Assembly (NCBI GenBank): GCA_030762935.1
Contig: CM060888.1
Span: forward strand, 115,579,468-115,643,467
Reading direction: 5' to 3'
Source of the DNA: Hymenopus coronatus
Lineage: Eukaryota; Arthropoda; Insecta; Mantodea; Hymenopodidae
Length of the DNA stretch: 64,000 bases
Shown one piece after another: positions 1 to 11,164 of this stretch (its first letter is position 1; every line of letters starts with the position of its first letter). Below the pieces are notes generated by a model. The model searched no databases and was not told the DNA's origin. It worked only from the letters and a program-made list of their open reading frames with translations. The position numbers were made by a program, and so were the translations under genes.

Positions 1-1
1 A

Positions 2-70
2 GACGAGTACGGCTTCCGTATCGGTCCAGCTGCTCCTATTGTTCTCTTGTTGTTTAAGTCCTACTTGTGA
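2..70 (+). other. possible 3' end of a terminal exon (window-edge fragment)
   Basis: The first 70 bases are clearly richer in G and C than the DNA that follows, and one + frame is open from the window edge to a TGA at 68-70. It gives about 22 residues beginning DEYGFRIGPAAP and ending in a hydrophobic run before the stop. Composition and an open edge frame fit the end of a host coding exon, but a stretch this short can be open by chance. I do not recognise the peptide. Confidence 0.22.
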
Positions 71-174
71 TACGCTGAGAGGAAATTAGCTAATTGTATA
101 CTAGAGCCACACTGACATTGCTAGGACCATCTGCTTCGTTACTGCAATTGAGAGTTTTTTATACATCTACATTT
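71..174. other. no feature seen
   Basis: AT-rich sequence between the edge fragment and the first family 1 copy. If the edge fragment is a real exon, this would be its 3' untranslated region. No polyadenylation signal stands out. Confidence 0.3.
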
Positions 175-1000
175 TTAATTCTCTACACGTAATATATACC
201 TAGTGTATAGAGAAATTCGATACCGGAATTTCACCGGAAATACATGTTTTGGGTCCCCCTGAATCCCAAAAATTTTTTTTTAGAAAAAGGTCCGTGTATG
301 CGTATGTGTGTCTGTGAGCAGCATAGTTCAAAAACGAAAAACCGTTGAATACCAAACTTGGTATTTAAGTTTGGTATCTTGCAGGTATGCGACTCAAAGA
401 TATTCAAAAGAATCCCCCCACCCCAAACTACCCTTTACTTCGAAAAATTTGAAAAGTTTGATTTTCTCAAAAATGGCTCTAACGATTTTGATTAAAATCG
501 CTTATATTTAAGGTTTTTACACGCCAAATAAAATGTATATCTTTAATTTTTTGTAAATAAGCTTTAAAGACCTCTTTATTGTGGATGATTTTTATTGAGT
601 TTTACATAACTGGTAAACCATAAGAGATAGACAAAATTACTATACAAAAATGTAGATCACGATAAAACACACAATTTATTTAATATATAATTTTTTTCGT
701 GGATGTGATCGTTTATGGCACATTCCTTGTATTTGGTTTCAGCTTTAAAATACTTATACTTTGTCACTCTTGAACATACAAACAAAGGAACTTCAGTCAC
801 AGGGCAACCAGATTTTGACTAATAATTTAGCCTGTGCTACTCCCTTATTTCTCTCCTACTTGCATGGAAGCAAGTAATAAGACTATTTCTGCTATTTTTT
901 TCTCAATTAGCATGAAGTAATAAGTTGCATAAGCTTTTTAACAATAATTTGTTGCAGATAAGTAGAGAAAGTCATGTGAATGGAACACATCAGATTTTTT
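175..1000 (+). repeat. family 1 repeat, near full length
   Basis: Opens with TTCTCTACACG and the hairpin second arm AGTGTATAGAGA, then the GATACCG...TTTCACCGG block, and ends TAGAGAAAGTCATGTG followed by CACATCAG and a T-run. It lacks about 20 bases between the hairpin and the TTCGATACC block, unlike most copies. The small open frame at 308-511 lies wholly inside it and is not a gene. Confidence 0.9.
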
Positions 1001-1599
1001 ATCAGTGCTAACTAGCCTCTGACAGAAGTGAAGCGCTCTCGTAGTTAGTGCAGGCTCTGTCGGTAGCTTTAGAGGGCTAGAGTTGCATGGAGCAGATATC
1101 CTAGCCAAGCATCTGCATTAGTAGAAAGGTGCTGAAAACGTGCACCAGGATTCCCGGGAAATATTTTTATGGGGTCCTGTTTCGGGCCGTTAATCAGCAA
1201 ACTGGTAGTAACTTAGCCATTTTGAAATAACTCCGAATTGCTATCTCTACGTGTGAAAATAATTGGCTTCCCAAACATTCCAAGTTCTACACCACCTCCA
1301 TAATATTAATGTTTACTCAAGCGTATAAAGTGCGTTTGTCCGCATTGTGCAAGTCCAGCTTGAGTATCCACAATTAGCAAAGGCAAGATTAGTTACCGTC
1401 TATCACGGGTCCGTCAGAGTTTAGGGTTGCCAAAAACAACTACACAACAGTTTCGTGTTTCCATAATAGCTATTTACAGTTCCGTGACTGTATCACAGAT
1501 AGTGTATCACACCAAAAACTTAAAAACTTCGAAACTTACCTAACCTTCACTGCAATTATGCTGAAAGTTCATTGTTTCCCTAAATAAATTTTACAAAGA
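1001..1599. other. unassigned intergenic sequence
   Basis: About 600 bases between an outward + copy and a - copy of family 1. Composition is more balanced than the repeats. No long open frame, tandem array or recognised repeat was seen. Confidence 0.4.
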
Positions 1600-2466
1600 A
1601 AAATCTGATGTGTTACATTCACATGACTTTCTCTACCGGTTCTGCAAACAAATTATTCTTACATAATATTATTCTTTTATCTGCATGACATTGAGATAAA
1701 TATTAGCAGGACTTATCTTATTACATGCTTCCTTATAAGTAGAAGGTGAATAAGGGAGTGCACAACCGGCTAATCAAATCTTTTAGAAGCTGCTCGCTAT
1801 GTGATGCAGTTCGGTTCTGCTTGTATGGTCAGGATTAAAACAAAAGAGGTATGAAACCAAGGAGGACTTCCCTTTAAGAAAATTTTGAGCATTTTATTAT
1901 TGAAATCAGTAACAGGAACATCTTAGAAATGGTGAACTTTACAAAAATATTATGAAATAAATTGTGTGTTTTAGCAACATATACACTTTTTTGTGTAGTA
2001 ATTTTTATCTATCTCCTACGGTTTATCAGTTATATTAACTTCATCTAGAATGAAGAAACTTTCAGTGGCTCTCAGAAAATTCAAGATGTAGATTTCAGTT
2101 GTCATTCATACAAATATCTTAAATACATAATATTTTATCAAAATCGTTAGAACCAAATTTGAGATAATAATTTTTTTAAAATTATCCCATGTGAAGGGCA
2201 GTTTTGGTGGAGGCATATTTTTGAAAACCATCCTGTCGCATCTTTGGAAGATGCTGAAATTAAATGTTAAGTTTGGTAATAAACCACCTCTTCGTTTTTG
2301 AGCTATGTTAGTTTCACACTTAGACGCACAGACAGATCTTTTTCTAAAAATGTTTGCTTTTTTTTTATTTAGGGGACCTCAATACACATATTTCCGTTAA
2401 ATCTCGACATCGAATTTTTGGGTGGTATGCAATACCTACTACATAGTACATGTACAGAAAGTAGAA
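1600..2466 (-). repeat. family 1 repeat, full length, diverged
   Basis: Reads inverted: begins AAATCTGATGTGTTACATTC, then GACTTTCTCTAC, and ends at the hairpin ACATAGTACATGTACAGAAAGT. Many substitutions in the interior, and the CA microsatellite is almost lost, which suggests an older copy. Confidence 0.85.
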
Positions 2467-2679
2467 ACCGCGCGCACATGTGGGTGTATGACTTTACACA
2501 AACAGGAACTTGCTCCCCATTTTCTTTCAGTATACTATATTCAACTACAGATCGATCCCTTGAGTTCTGCACTCTTGCTCGTAGTTGTTTCTTCTTCTTT
2601 AATTTAATAAAGCTAGTTGTCCTGGTCAATCTTCGTTCTATTTGCATATACTATTTTCAAGTAAACCACACTATGAAGG

Positions 2680-2818
2680 AAATCAACCTATTTACATAGG
2701 AAATGTTTCGAAAATTTTGATTTTCTCAAAAATTACTAGCGATTTTGGTTAACATTATATAGATATTAAAGATATTTTACTTGACAAATGAAATGTAGAT
2801 CTCAAATTTCCTGTGATT
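2680..2818 (+). repeat. family 1 repeat, interior fragment
   Basis: Matches only the middle of the family (TTTACATAGG, CGAAAATTTTGATTTTCTC, AGATATT..., AAATGTAGATCT). Neither terminus is present. Confidence 0.7.
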
Positions 2819-3734
2819 GGCCTGTGCGGCACAAATCTGCTGTTTTTAATACGCTGAATATTTCATTAACTTTTATTGATATTTAAATCATTGGATAACG
2901 AATACACTGGACAAACTGACACTGACATGTGCAAACGAGCATTCTCATTACTGCCTCTAATATTACCACGTTAGGCACCCGGCAACTCGGGCTAGTCACG
3001 ACGAGTACCCGGATCATCTCCTGACCTTAGCAACGGAGAGAGGAGTCCGCGAGCCTACCTTCTGGCCGTTCATACCGTTCTGGCGTCTTGGCTCATCAAT
3101 AGTCATATAAGTAGCCAAGTATGTTTCGTAATAGTTTGTACAGTTGTATACTGGTGATCGTAAAACCACTTACACTTATATTGGTGCAGTATCAGAGGAA
3201 AATAATGCTAAGTAGTAGTTACAAAAGGACTATTACTGTAAAACAATTTCATACTGCACTTCTAAAACACAACTGTCACATGAAACTGATGGTAGTACAG
3301 TCTTTTCCTGTCCCTGCAACCTCATAATAAGAATGCATAATTAAATATCCAATACTTTTGCTCAATGCAGACTAGAGAGATACAGAAAAAATGAAGAATG
3401 AATTAAAATGAAATAGATAACAAATTTAGCCTTGAATATATACAGTGCTCCGACCTATAAGAACAGTAGAAGTCTCTTTCTTATGTGCATTACCCACCCT
3501 CTTCCAATCTCCATAGAAATTAACCTTCTTTATTGATATGTGATGACACCCAGCATCCGAAGTTATAAACTGCTTGGTTGGTCTTCATCTCCCAAGTGGG
3601 ATGAAGAAATTGAGGTAGTGAATATTGATTTCATAATAATTCTGTTTTTCTGCATTCTCCAAATTCACAGATTTTCTCAGTCCGATATCATTCATTTACA
3701 GACTCCAGTCTTGGTTACGCTATCAAGCGGGATG
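2819..3734. other. unassigned intergenic sequence
   Basis: Contains a GC-richer patch near 2960-3110 that is not recognised, followed by AT-rich DNA. Open frames here are short, lack a motif and have no supporting composition. Confidence 0.35.
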
Positions 3735-4300
3735 TCTCTGGTGGTTTTGTTTGTGGCCCGAATTCGGGAAGTCGCGGGTGTGATTCTGTGGCTGATCTAC
3801 CCGACTCCATGGGCTTTTCGGAGGTTTCCCGGGTCACTAGGCCAATGTTGTGTTTCTTTTTTTATCCCCAGAATTACCTGTCCCTTCATGACCTTACCAT
3901 TTCATTTCATTCATCCTTCATCCCGTTGGTTTCTTTCAGGGTTGGAAGTTCGGTGCTCGATGCGGCATTGCAGGGAATGAATGCTCAAAGATACTATATT
4001 CATCCCCCGACTTTATCTGGTTGCCGGAATGAGCACCACTCCGGCGAGGGCATTGAACCATGAATGGGACGGGACCCCGGTCTGACTGTCCGACTTTGGG
4101 TGCTTCAATGTGGAAACAATAGAGACCTTTGTCATTGCTGTGCCTTCGCTCCTGGTTCCAGCCTCCCGGTGTATCCTCTTACCTTATTCCCCTCTCTGGT
4201 GGTGCCCTATCCCGTTCTCTTTAATCACACTGAACCGCTGTTTTGTTCTCGTGTGCAGTCATCATAACAGGCCCCACCCCCAGCCTCTCGCTTTTTCACA
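3735..4300 (+). repeat. SINE-E-like repeat
   Basis: The segment from about 3745 (TGTCTCTGGTGG, CCGAATTCGGGAAGTCGCGG, then GGCTGATCTACC and CCATGGGCTTTTCGGAGG) lines up with the head of the copy at 53.8 kb and more loosely with that at 51.3 kb. A shared CAGGGTTGG block follows near 3940, then a GC-rich tail. The box-B-like segment GGTGTGATTCTG is a decayed GGTTCGATTC. The 146-residue frame over this region is a by-product of low AT content. Confidence 0.5.
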
Positions 4301-5399
4301 CTATAAGTTAAGTAAAATGTTTGCCTCTCACTGATTCCAAGTTTTATCTGAATTATCTTTCACCCTCTACATCCTATGAAGAATACATAGCAGCCTTCGG
4401 GTATTCAGCTTACTAGATCTCAAGGAGAGCAAAATGGTGAAGGGAAACAAATATAACACTGAATGATTTTCACAACGTGCAATTTTATTACTTGGCACTA
4501 CTGATTTTAAGCAGATACATAATTCCATTTTACACAAGCTCTCTAAGTTTAGCTCCGGCGTCACATCTTCTATAATTGCAACAACTTGTCATGCAAACAC
4601 CAATTGAGTTTGGTCCTGTGTTTCCCCTTGGCAATTGTATCGCAAGTACGATGGTATGTTACATATACACCAGTTTTGGTACTGCTTTGTTCTGTTTTTG
4701 CATTACATTAGCACCTATCAATGTGGAATATGCTCTCTCTTTCTGTCTCTGTCTCTCATATAGACATACACAAGCTCTAACTCAAAAGTAATTCTATCCT
4801 CTTCCATGAAGCATGACCTGAAATCAGATAACGCTCAAACTTTGTAACGTGGACCTCTAAATCAGGATTTTAGAACAAGCATGGATAAAAGTGATATATT
4901 ATTTTAAATCTCATTCTGCTGTGTGTTATAATAGAAATGCTATTGCATTACATGCTAGTAAACGATGTATTTCAGATTTACAACAAGGCTTGCCAATGGT
5001 TTAACACACAGGAGTCGTAACATAAGTTTCTGCAAACCAGAAAAACTAATTTGAGCCCACCTTGTTCCTTCCGGAATGAAAACGAATGTCAAGCGATAAT
5101 TACATATATTCGCTTAATAAAATAATCATTTAACAATGACTAATAATGACATGGCATACTACATCTTTCTTCAAATCTCTAACTACCCAGTTGCGTACAA
5201 AGAACATTATAATTGATATCAAGTTCAACTAGTTAGAACAGCAAAATACTTTAGAAAGAGCTAAAATGATGAATAATGAGTAACATCTAAAAATGGACCT
5301 ATGATATGCAGGCATAAAATAAATTTTCTGTCAAGAGGCAAATAAAAATTGCTTCTTCTCATTCAGTGGATAAAGCAAATGTCCATTTCGGCTTCACAC
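4301..5399. other. unassigned AT-rich sequence
   Basis: No repeat family, tandem array or coding signature was seen. Left boundary of the LINE that follows is uncertain by about 100 bases. Confidence 0.35.
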
Positions 5400-7300
5400 A
5401 GTGTAAGTAAGGCTTAGGCTGCCATCCACAGCTTCACCATTTGTAGTATATAGTATCTGCCTCCATCTGCTGCCCTTTCGCCAACTGCTTTTAATGACTT
5501 GTGGTAGGCGACGTGAATTCCCAACATCCACTTTGGGGCTCACCTCGGTCTTGTGCGAAAGTCCGCTAACCGTCGATTTCCTTAACGATCATGACTTGGC
5601 TCTCCTGAAACCGGAGAGACATTTCTTTCTGGCGCCTTTAATAGTTTCTCCTATTTGGATATAGCAGTTTGTTCACCAAAATTCACCAGTATCTTTAAGT
5701 TGGAATATTATCTCTGATTTACGTTATAGTGACCACTTTCCATGTTTGATTGATCTCTAGATGACGCTTAGATCAAGGCAACTGGAACCTTTACTCACGT
5801 TTGGCTGTTTGGCAAGCATCTGTGGATCTATTGGTCATCCTCTTCACTGAGACAATTCTTACTGCTTCTGAGCAGTGTATTCCGAACCCATCGATTTCCA
5901 GTTCTGTGGTGCTTAGATGAATGCCAGAATGCCATTCGTGCTCGCAGACGTGCTCTCCGGTTTTTCCAGGGTCGCCCTACACTCAGTAACCTAATACACT
6001 ATACGAAGATGCGTACAAAATGTATACTGGTTATTGAGGATAACAAAAATATATTATGGAGTAATTTTATAACTTCCTTTAATCGATATACACCTTCCTC
6101 TGTTGTATAGGATAAACTAAGGCATGTGACCGGAAAATCGACTCATTTGCAAATCGCCGGTCTGAACACACAGCGGGTACTTTTGTTGATGCGTTTTACG
6201 TGGGTAACTAGACGGCGCTTTCACTCGAGTTTCTAGCTCATACAATTATTTGTCTGTGTTTCTAGCAATTGAGGCTAAGGTGGAATCTCAAAGGATGATC
6301 TTTCGATCAAGAAACCTTGAAAACTATGACCGCATCTTCACAATGGCCACGCGCTTTCAAATTCGCGTAACTCTGCACCAGGCCCAGAAGCAATCCACGT
6401 CAAGATGTTGCAGCATCTCTCCATTGAAGATAAAGGTTTTGCTGCTCCAGCTCTATAATCGTGTTTGGGTTGACGCCATTTTTTGGGAAAAGCGGCGGGA
6501 AGCTATCATCATATCCATTTTGAATCCTGGAAAAGATCAACATCTTCCATCCAGCTATCGTCCTATTTCCCTCACCAGTTGCGTCTGCAAGGCGATGGAA
6601 CGCTTGGCCAATGGACCATTGACGTGGTGGCTGGAATCCCAAAATATCATGACCAACAACCAGTGCGGTTTTTGAAGGCATCAGACATTGTCTGAGCACC
6701 TTGTATCCATATTGACGCAGATTGAACTGGTTTCGTAAGAACTGTCAAACTGTTGGAATATTTTTTTTTTACCCTGAGAAGGCTTAAGATACGTGTTGGC
6801 GAGCAGGGACCTTACGCTCCCTCCACAACTGGAATATAAGTAGACGCTTACCATTACTCATTCTGGAGTTTATGAAAGACTCCGTTTTTCGAGTAAAAGT
6901 GGACTCGGATTTTTAGAATTCCTTTATTCAAGTAAGCGGTGTATCCCAGGGATCAGTATTAAGCGTTACACTATTTGCTATAGTGATTAATCCTATATCG
7001 CAATGTGTTCTCCCAAGTGTCTCGTCCTGCTTATTCGTAGACAACGTTGCCATCCCCTGTACTTCTCTGCGTACACCGTTTTTGGAACGCTGTTTCTAGC
7101 AGTACTTGGACAATCTTTCTGACTGGAGGTGAGGAAACGAAATCCAGTGCGAAACTGCTCTTCACTGAGCAGCTAGTCTGCGTTAACTTCTGGCGCCGTA
7201 AAAGGCGTTTGCCGCCGTTTTTTCGACTCGGGATAGATTTCCTTCCGTTCATTGATGCGACACTATGGATTCATTGTTTATTTTTCAGCACAACTATCTG
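5400..7300 (+). pseudogene. decayed Jockey-like LINE ORF2 (endonuclease plus reverse transcriptase)
   Basis: Frame-switching translation gives endonuclease pieces near 5455-5640 (YLPPSAALSPTAFNDL; GDVNSQHPLWGSPRSCAKVR), then a linker with FTETILTASEQ near 5850. The reverse-transcriptase core at about 6360-6680 reads LYNRVWVDAIFW, then SYRPISLTSCVCKAMERL and NQCGF. Near 6930-7050 come GVSQGSVLSVTLFAIVIN and LFVDN, where YADD is expected. FLPFIDATLW near 7245 matches the region after the palm. Such proteins nick DNA and copy their own RNA into it. Many stops and frameshifts and the VDN in place of ADD make it dead. It lies directly left of a family 1 copy. The Jockey assignment rests on motif resemblance only; the element's 5' ORF and 3' tail were not found. 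Confidence 0.85.
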
Positions 7301-7387
7301 TGATGAGACGATGAGATACTGTCCGTAATCAGAGCGCCCGTGTGGCTGTTGAAGATTTTCCGACGAGGCCAGTTGTGATTTTTTACT

Positions 7388-7395
7388 GTCCACAT

Positions 7396-7442
<47 letters not shown>
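7388..7442. repeat. (CA)n microsatellite
   Basis: About 24 CA units, preceded by GTCCACATACG and followed by GACCTTTTT. These flanks match the inverted microsatellite zone of family 1, so it is probably a truncated - copy abutting the + copy that follows. Confidence 0.9.
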
Positions 7443-7445
<3 letters not shown>

Positions 7446-7446
7446 C

Positions 7447-8192
7447 TTTTTACTTTCTTTTTACGTACTAATGTACAAAGTGTAAAGAGGAAGTATTGTA
7501 TTCCACCCAAAAATTTGATACCGAGATTTCACCGAATAGATGTTTTAGGACTCCCTGAATGCAAAAAAAAAAAAAAAAGCATTTTCAGAAAAAGGTCCGT
7601 GTGTATGACTGTGGACAGCATAGCTCAAAAACGAAAATACCGTTAAATACTAAACCTGGTATTTAGGTATATTCAACAGACGCGAAAACAAAACAAAACA
7701 AAAAACAAGAAACAAAATAAACACCATAAACTATCCTTTACACAACAATATTTTTGAAAATTTTAATTTTCACAAAAGTGGCTCTAATGATTTTGATTAA
7801 AATCCCGTATATTATATATGTTTACATTCCAAATAAAATGTACATCTTGTATTTTCTGAGAATAGCCTCTGAAGACCTCTTTATTCTGGACGAATTTTTG
7901 AAAATTTTGCTTAACTGCTAAACCATAAGAGATAGACAAAAACTTACAACATAAAAAATGTAGATCTCGTCAAAACACACAATTTATATCCGTTATGTTT
8001 TTGTTGTGGAGGTGACCGTTTCCGAGATATTCCTTGTTGTTGGTTTCAATTGTAAAGTACTTATACTTTTCTCATACAGGAAGTCTGTTTTTCTTTTATC
8101 CTACTCCTGACAAAGCAAATAAGCGATCTTTTGTAAGAAGATTGTAGAGCAGCTAGAGAAATTTATGTGAGCGTAACACATCAGATTTTTTT
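7447..8192 (+). repeat. family 1 repeat, full length, subfamily B-like interior
   Basis: Complete at both ends (TACTTTCTTTTTACG ... CACATCAG and T-run). Its third quarter reads ACTCCTGACAAAGCAAA instead of the more common CTCCTGTCCATACAAAC, placing it with the copies at 28.9 and 61.0 kb. It also has an A-rich insertion near 7690-7720. Confidence 0.88.
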
Positions 8193-8211
8193 TCTAATAA
8201 TGCTTCTTTCG

Positions 8212-8272
8212 GACTCGGAGGACCCCAAAACATATATTTCTAGTGAAATCTCAACCTGGAAATGTTGAGTGA
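8212..8272 (-). repeat. family 1 repeat, small terminal-block fragment
   Basis: Contains ACCCCAAAACATATATTTCT and GTGAAATCTCAACC, the inverted TTTCACCGG block, then GAGTGAAATGCAG. It ends where the mariner fragment begins. Confidence 0.6.
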
Positions 8273-8275
8273 AAT

Positions 8276-8565
8276 GCAGTTTTGAAGATCTTCGTTGGTT
8301 TGAAAGTTCTGCCCTCCTAGCCACATCTTCAGTACAGGGAAAAGGTAAAAGTCCTTGGGTGCCAGGTCAGATCTGTACGGCGGATGATCGAAAATGTCCT
8401 ATTGAAATTGTTCAAGGAACCGATGGGTTGTGCCAGCAGTGTGTGAACGAGCGTTGTCATGGATCAACACAATTCCTAAAGTCAGCATTCCTCTTCGTTT
8501 ATTTTGAATGGCTCTTCGCAAAGTCGTAAGGTAGATGTTCAAATCGACGTAATGTTCATTTGAAA
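8276..8565 (-). pseudogene. mariner transposase fragment (catalytic core)
   Basis: On the - strand this reads LTTLRRAIQNKRRG, then HDNARSHTA, HPPYRSDLAPKDFYLF and WLGGQNFQTNEDL, the signature core of mariner transposases. There are 34 codons between the second aspartate (HDN) and the third (APKD), the canonical mariner D34D spacing. An in-frame TAG sits one codon before DIFDHPP, where the family usually has tryptophan. The N-terminal DNA-binding half is absent. The reading ends near 8565, where a fragment on the opposite strand takes over. Confidence 0.88.
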
Positions 8566-8661
8566 TCATTGGTGGCAACATTTTTTGAAGCGGGTATTGC
8601 AAAGCTTGTGCACAGGTACAATAAATGACTCAATGTTTTCGGTGATTATGTTGAAAAATAA
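8563..8661 (+). pseudogene. mariner transposase C-terminus, inverted relative to its core
   Basis: The + strand reads SLVATFFEAGIAKLVHRYNK, then a TGA, then LNVFGDYVEK and a TAA. This is the usual C-terminal end of mariner transposase (GDYVEK-stop). It is on the opposite strand from the core, so the gene has been broken by an inversion or is two oppositely inserted fragments. Confidence 0.8.
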
Positions 8662-8671
8662 CCATAAGTGT

Positions 8672-9189
8672 ACAAACTTTTAGTAATAAAATAATTGTAG
8701 TAAAACAACATGCCAGCTAGAGAAAGTAAAAATTAACTGCTCGGTTTAGGAGCCGGGGAACTTTTTCTCAGGATTTTCATATGACTGATATGATACCTTC
8801 TATTATTCTCATTCAAGCGAATCCCAAGTCACCCCTTAACGTTTGTCGTATCATACATTTTTGTAGCGTTTATAATTAACTAAGTCCTGTCACTGAATTA
8901 AATTCAATGCTATTACAGTTTTTGTCGATGTGAAGCCCTAAATCTATGGAGGTAGCTATAATTAGAAAAGAACTGGGCACGGCACGTTGCATTATACATT
9001 TTGTGTGGCACCGCCTTGTTTTCACATGTGCTGACCTCCAGTGTGCAGCACTCGAGGCCCTTCGAATACAGAAGTTCTTTTAATATGCGCTGACTCCAAT
9101 CGTGATTCTGCGGGTGTTGCAGACATAGGCTGTTCCAAAAGTATTTAAAATATCCGGTGTCATGTAGCTTTGTCTATTCACCATCTATT
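8672..9189. other. unassigned sequence
   Basis: No element recognised. Mariner inverted terminal repeats were not identified in it. Confidence 0.35.
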
Positions 9190-9277
9190 CTTTTTCTACT
9201 TCGTACATAGTAAGTGCATTGCCTTACACCCAAAAATTCGATACCGACATCGCTGGAAATACTGTTTTAGCTCCCTG

Positions 9278-9280
<3 letters not shown>
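9190..9280 (+). repeat. family 1 repeat, 5' fragment
   Basis: Has a decayed hairpin (CTACTTCGTACATAGTAAG), CACCCAAAAATTCGATACCG and CTGGAAATACTGTTTTAG, then breaks off at an AT microsatellite. Confidence 0.75.

Positions 9281-9314
<34 letters not shown>
9281..9314. repeat. (TA)n microsatellite
   Basis: About 16 TA units between two oppositely oriented family 1 pieces. Confidence 0.9.
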
Positions 9315-9317
<3 letters not shown>

Positions 9318-10169
9318 CTTATGTGTTCCATACAGATGACTTTCTTTACATCTTTGCAACAAATTATTATTAAAAAAAAACTTATTCTTCTATTTACTTA
9401 ATGCTAATTGAGAAAATATTGGCAGTCTTGTCACATGCTTCCTCCTAAGTAAAAGGCAAATACATTAGGCTAATTCAATAGTCAAATTTTTTAAAATCTG
9501 GTTGCTATTGATTGAAGTTCCTTTGTTTGTATGGACAAGAGTTGGCAAATACTTGTATGAGTAAAGTATACGTATTTTAAAACTAAAATCAATAACAACG
9601 AATATCTGAAAACGGTCAACTGTACGAAAAAAAATATATAACATAAAATGTGTGTTTTAACGAGATCTATATTTTTTATCATGTAAGATTTTGCCTATCT
9701 CTTACGGTTTACCAGTTATACAAAATTCCGTATAATTCATCCAATATAAAGCAGTCTTCAGAGGCTATTCCCAGAAAATTCAAGATATACATATTATTTG
9801 TCAGGAAAATATGTTTAATATACGATATTTTAATCCAAATCGTTAGAGCCATTTTTGAGGAAATACAATTTTTCGAGAAAAAAATTCCATGAAAATTGTA
9901 GTGGGGATTATCTAGAAAATATTCGTGTCGCATCCTTGGAATATACAAACTTAAATACCAGGTTTGGTAATCAATGGTCTTTTCGTTTTTGAGTTATACT
10001 ATCCACACACACATACACACATACGCACGGACCTTTTTCGACAAATGTTTTTTGGATACAGGATACCCTAAAACATATATTTCCGGTGAAATCTCGTGTC
10101 GAATTTTTGGTTGGAGTGCAATACCCTCTGTATACACTATGTACATAGTACATCAAGAGAAAGTAAAAA
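9315..10169 (-). repeat. family 1 repeat, full length
   Basis: Both ends are present: AAATCTTATGTGTTCC ... ACTATGTACATAGTACATC and AGAGAAAGTAAAAA. The interior has the CA-rich tract at 10003-10030 and the block TTTCCGGTGAAATCTC. It is immediately followed by a + piece of the same family. Confidence 0.9.
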
Positions 10170-10171
10170 GG

Positions 10172-10790
10172 ATCATGTCTGTGTGTGTGTGTTTCTATGG
10201 TTTGTGAGAAGCATAACTCAAAAACGAAAAGTTGGCTAAATACCAAAATTGATATTTAAATCCAGGATCTTCCAAGGATGCGATGTGAGGAGTTTTAAAA
10301 GCTTTTTCCCATACCATGCTAGCCTGCACGTGGAACACTTTAAAAATTGCGATTTTATCAAAAATCACTGCAGTGATCTTGATTAAAATACCATATTAAG
10401 GACTTATATGATAAAGCGTACATCTGGAACTTTCTGGGAATAGTTCTGAAGCCCACTTCATTTTTAATGACCTTTGGTTAACTGGTAAACCGTAAAAGAT
10501 AAACAAAAACTTATTCCACAAAAAAATGTATATGTCGTCAAAATATACAATTTATACTAAATACATTTTTGTTATGAAGCTAAAAGCATTTCTAAGATAT
10601 CGAGTGGTATAAGTTTCAGTTTTCCAATATTTTTCTCAAATCGAGAGTTGTTATTCATAGTTTCTCATCCTGGTCAAGCAAAGAGAATGGAATTTCAATT
10701 CCATCGAATAGCGACAGGTTTTTAAAGAATTTGACTGTAAATTAGGATATTGCATTTTGTATTGCATTTTAAAAAGAAAATAGTATCTTA
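10172..10790 (+). repeat. family 1 repeat, 5'-truncated, subfamily B-like
   Basis: Starts in the GT microsatellite, continues through ACTCAAAAACGAAAAG and AAACCGTAAAAGATAAAC, and carries the TCCTGGTCAAGCAAAGAG interior and CGACAGGTTTTTAAAG. Strongly diverged from the other copies. A small inverted end (AAATCTGCTGTGCTCC) follows near 10840. Confidence 0.75.
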
Positions 10791-10858
10791 ATAAAACCAT
10801 TTCTTTATCTTGATAAGTGAATTAGATAGAAAAAAAATCTGCTGTGCTCCATTCACTT

Positions 10859-11164
10859 GATCGTTATGAGATATTCCTTGTTTTTGTTTCGGCTTTAAAA
10901 AACTTAGTTTTCTCACACAGGAATTTGTCAACTCGTGGCCATGCAAACAAAGGAACTTCAGTCACATAGCAATCAGGCTTTAACTCTCACTTTAACCTAT
11001 GGTACTCCCTTATTTCGCTTTTACTTACAAGAAAGCAAGTAATAAGACTTTTTCTGCTATTTTTTTCTGGATAAGCATGAAGTAAATATAAGTATTAGCT
11101 TTTTAACAATAATTTGTTGCAGAGATGTAGAGAAAGTCATGTGAATGGAACACAGCAGATTTTT
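10859..11164 (+). repeat. family 1 repeat, 3' part, subfamily A
   Basis: Begins GATCGTTATGAGATATTCC, contains CCATGCAAACAAAGGAACTT and AGTCACATAGCAATCAG, and ends GTAGAGAAAGTCATGTG with CACAGCAG and a T-run. Fewer changes than the piece to its left, so it probably inserted or recombined later. Confidence 0.85.

Noticed and set aside
3540..3980. 146-codon + frame as a host gene
   Set aside because: Its second half is SINE-E-like sequence seen in two other places, and it has no recognised domain.
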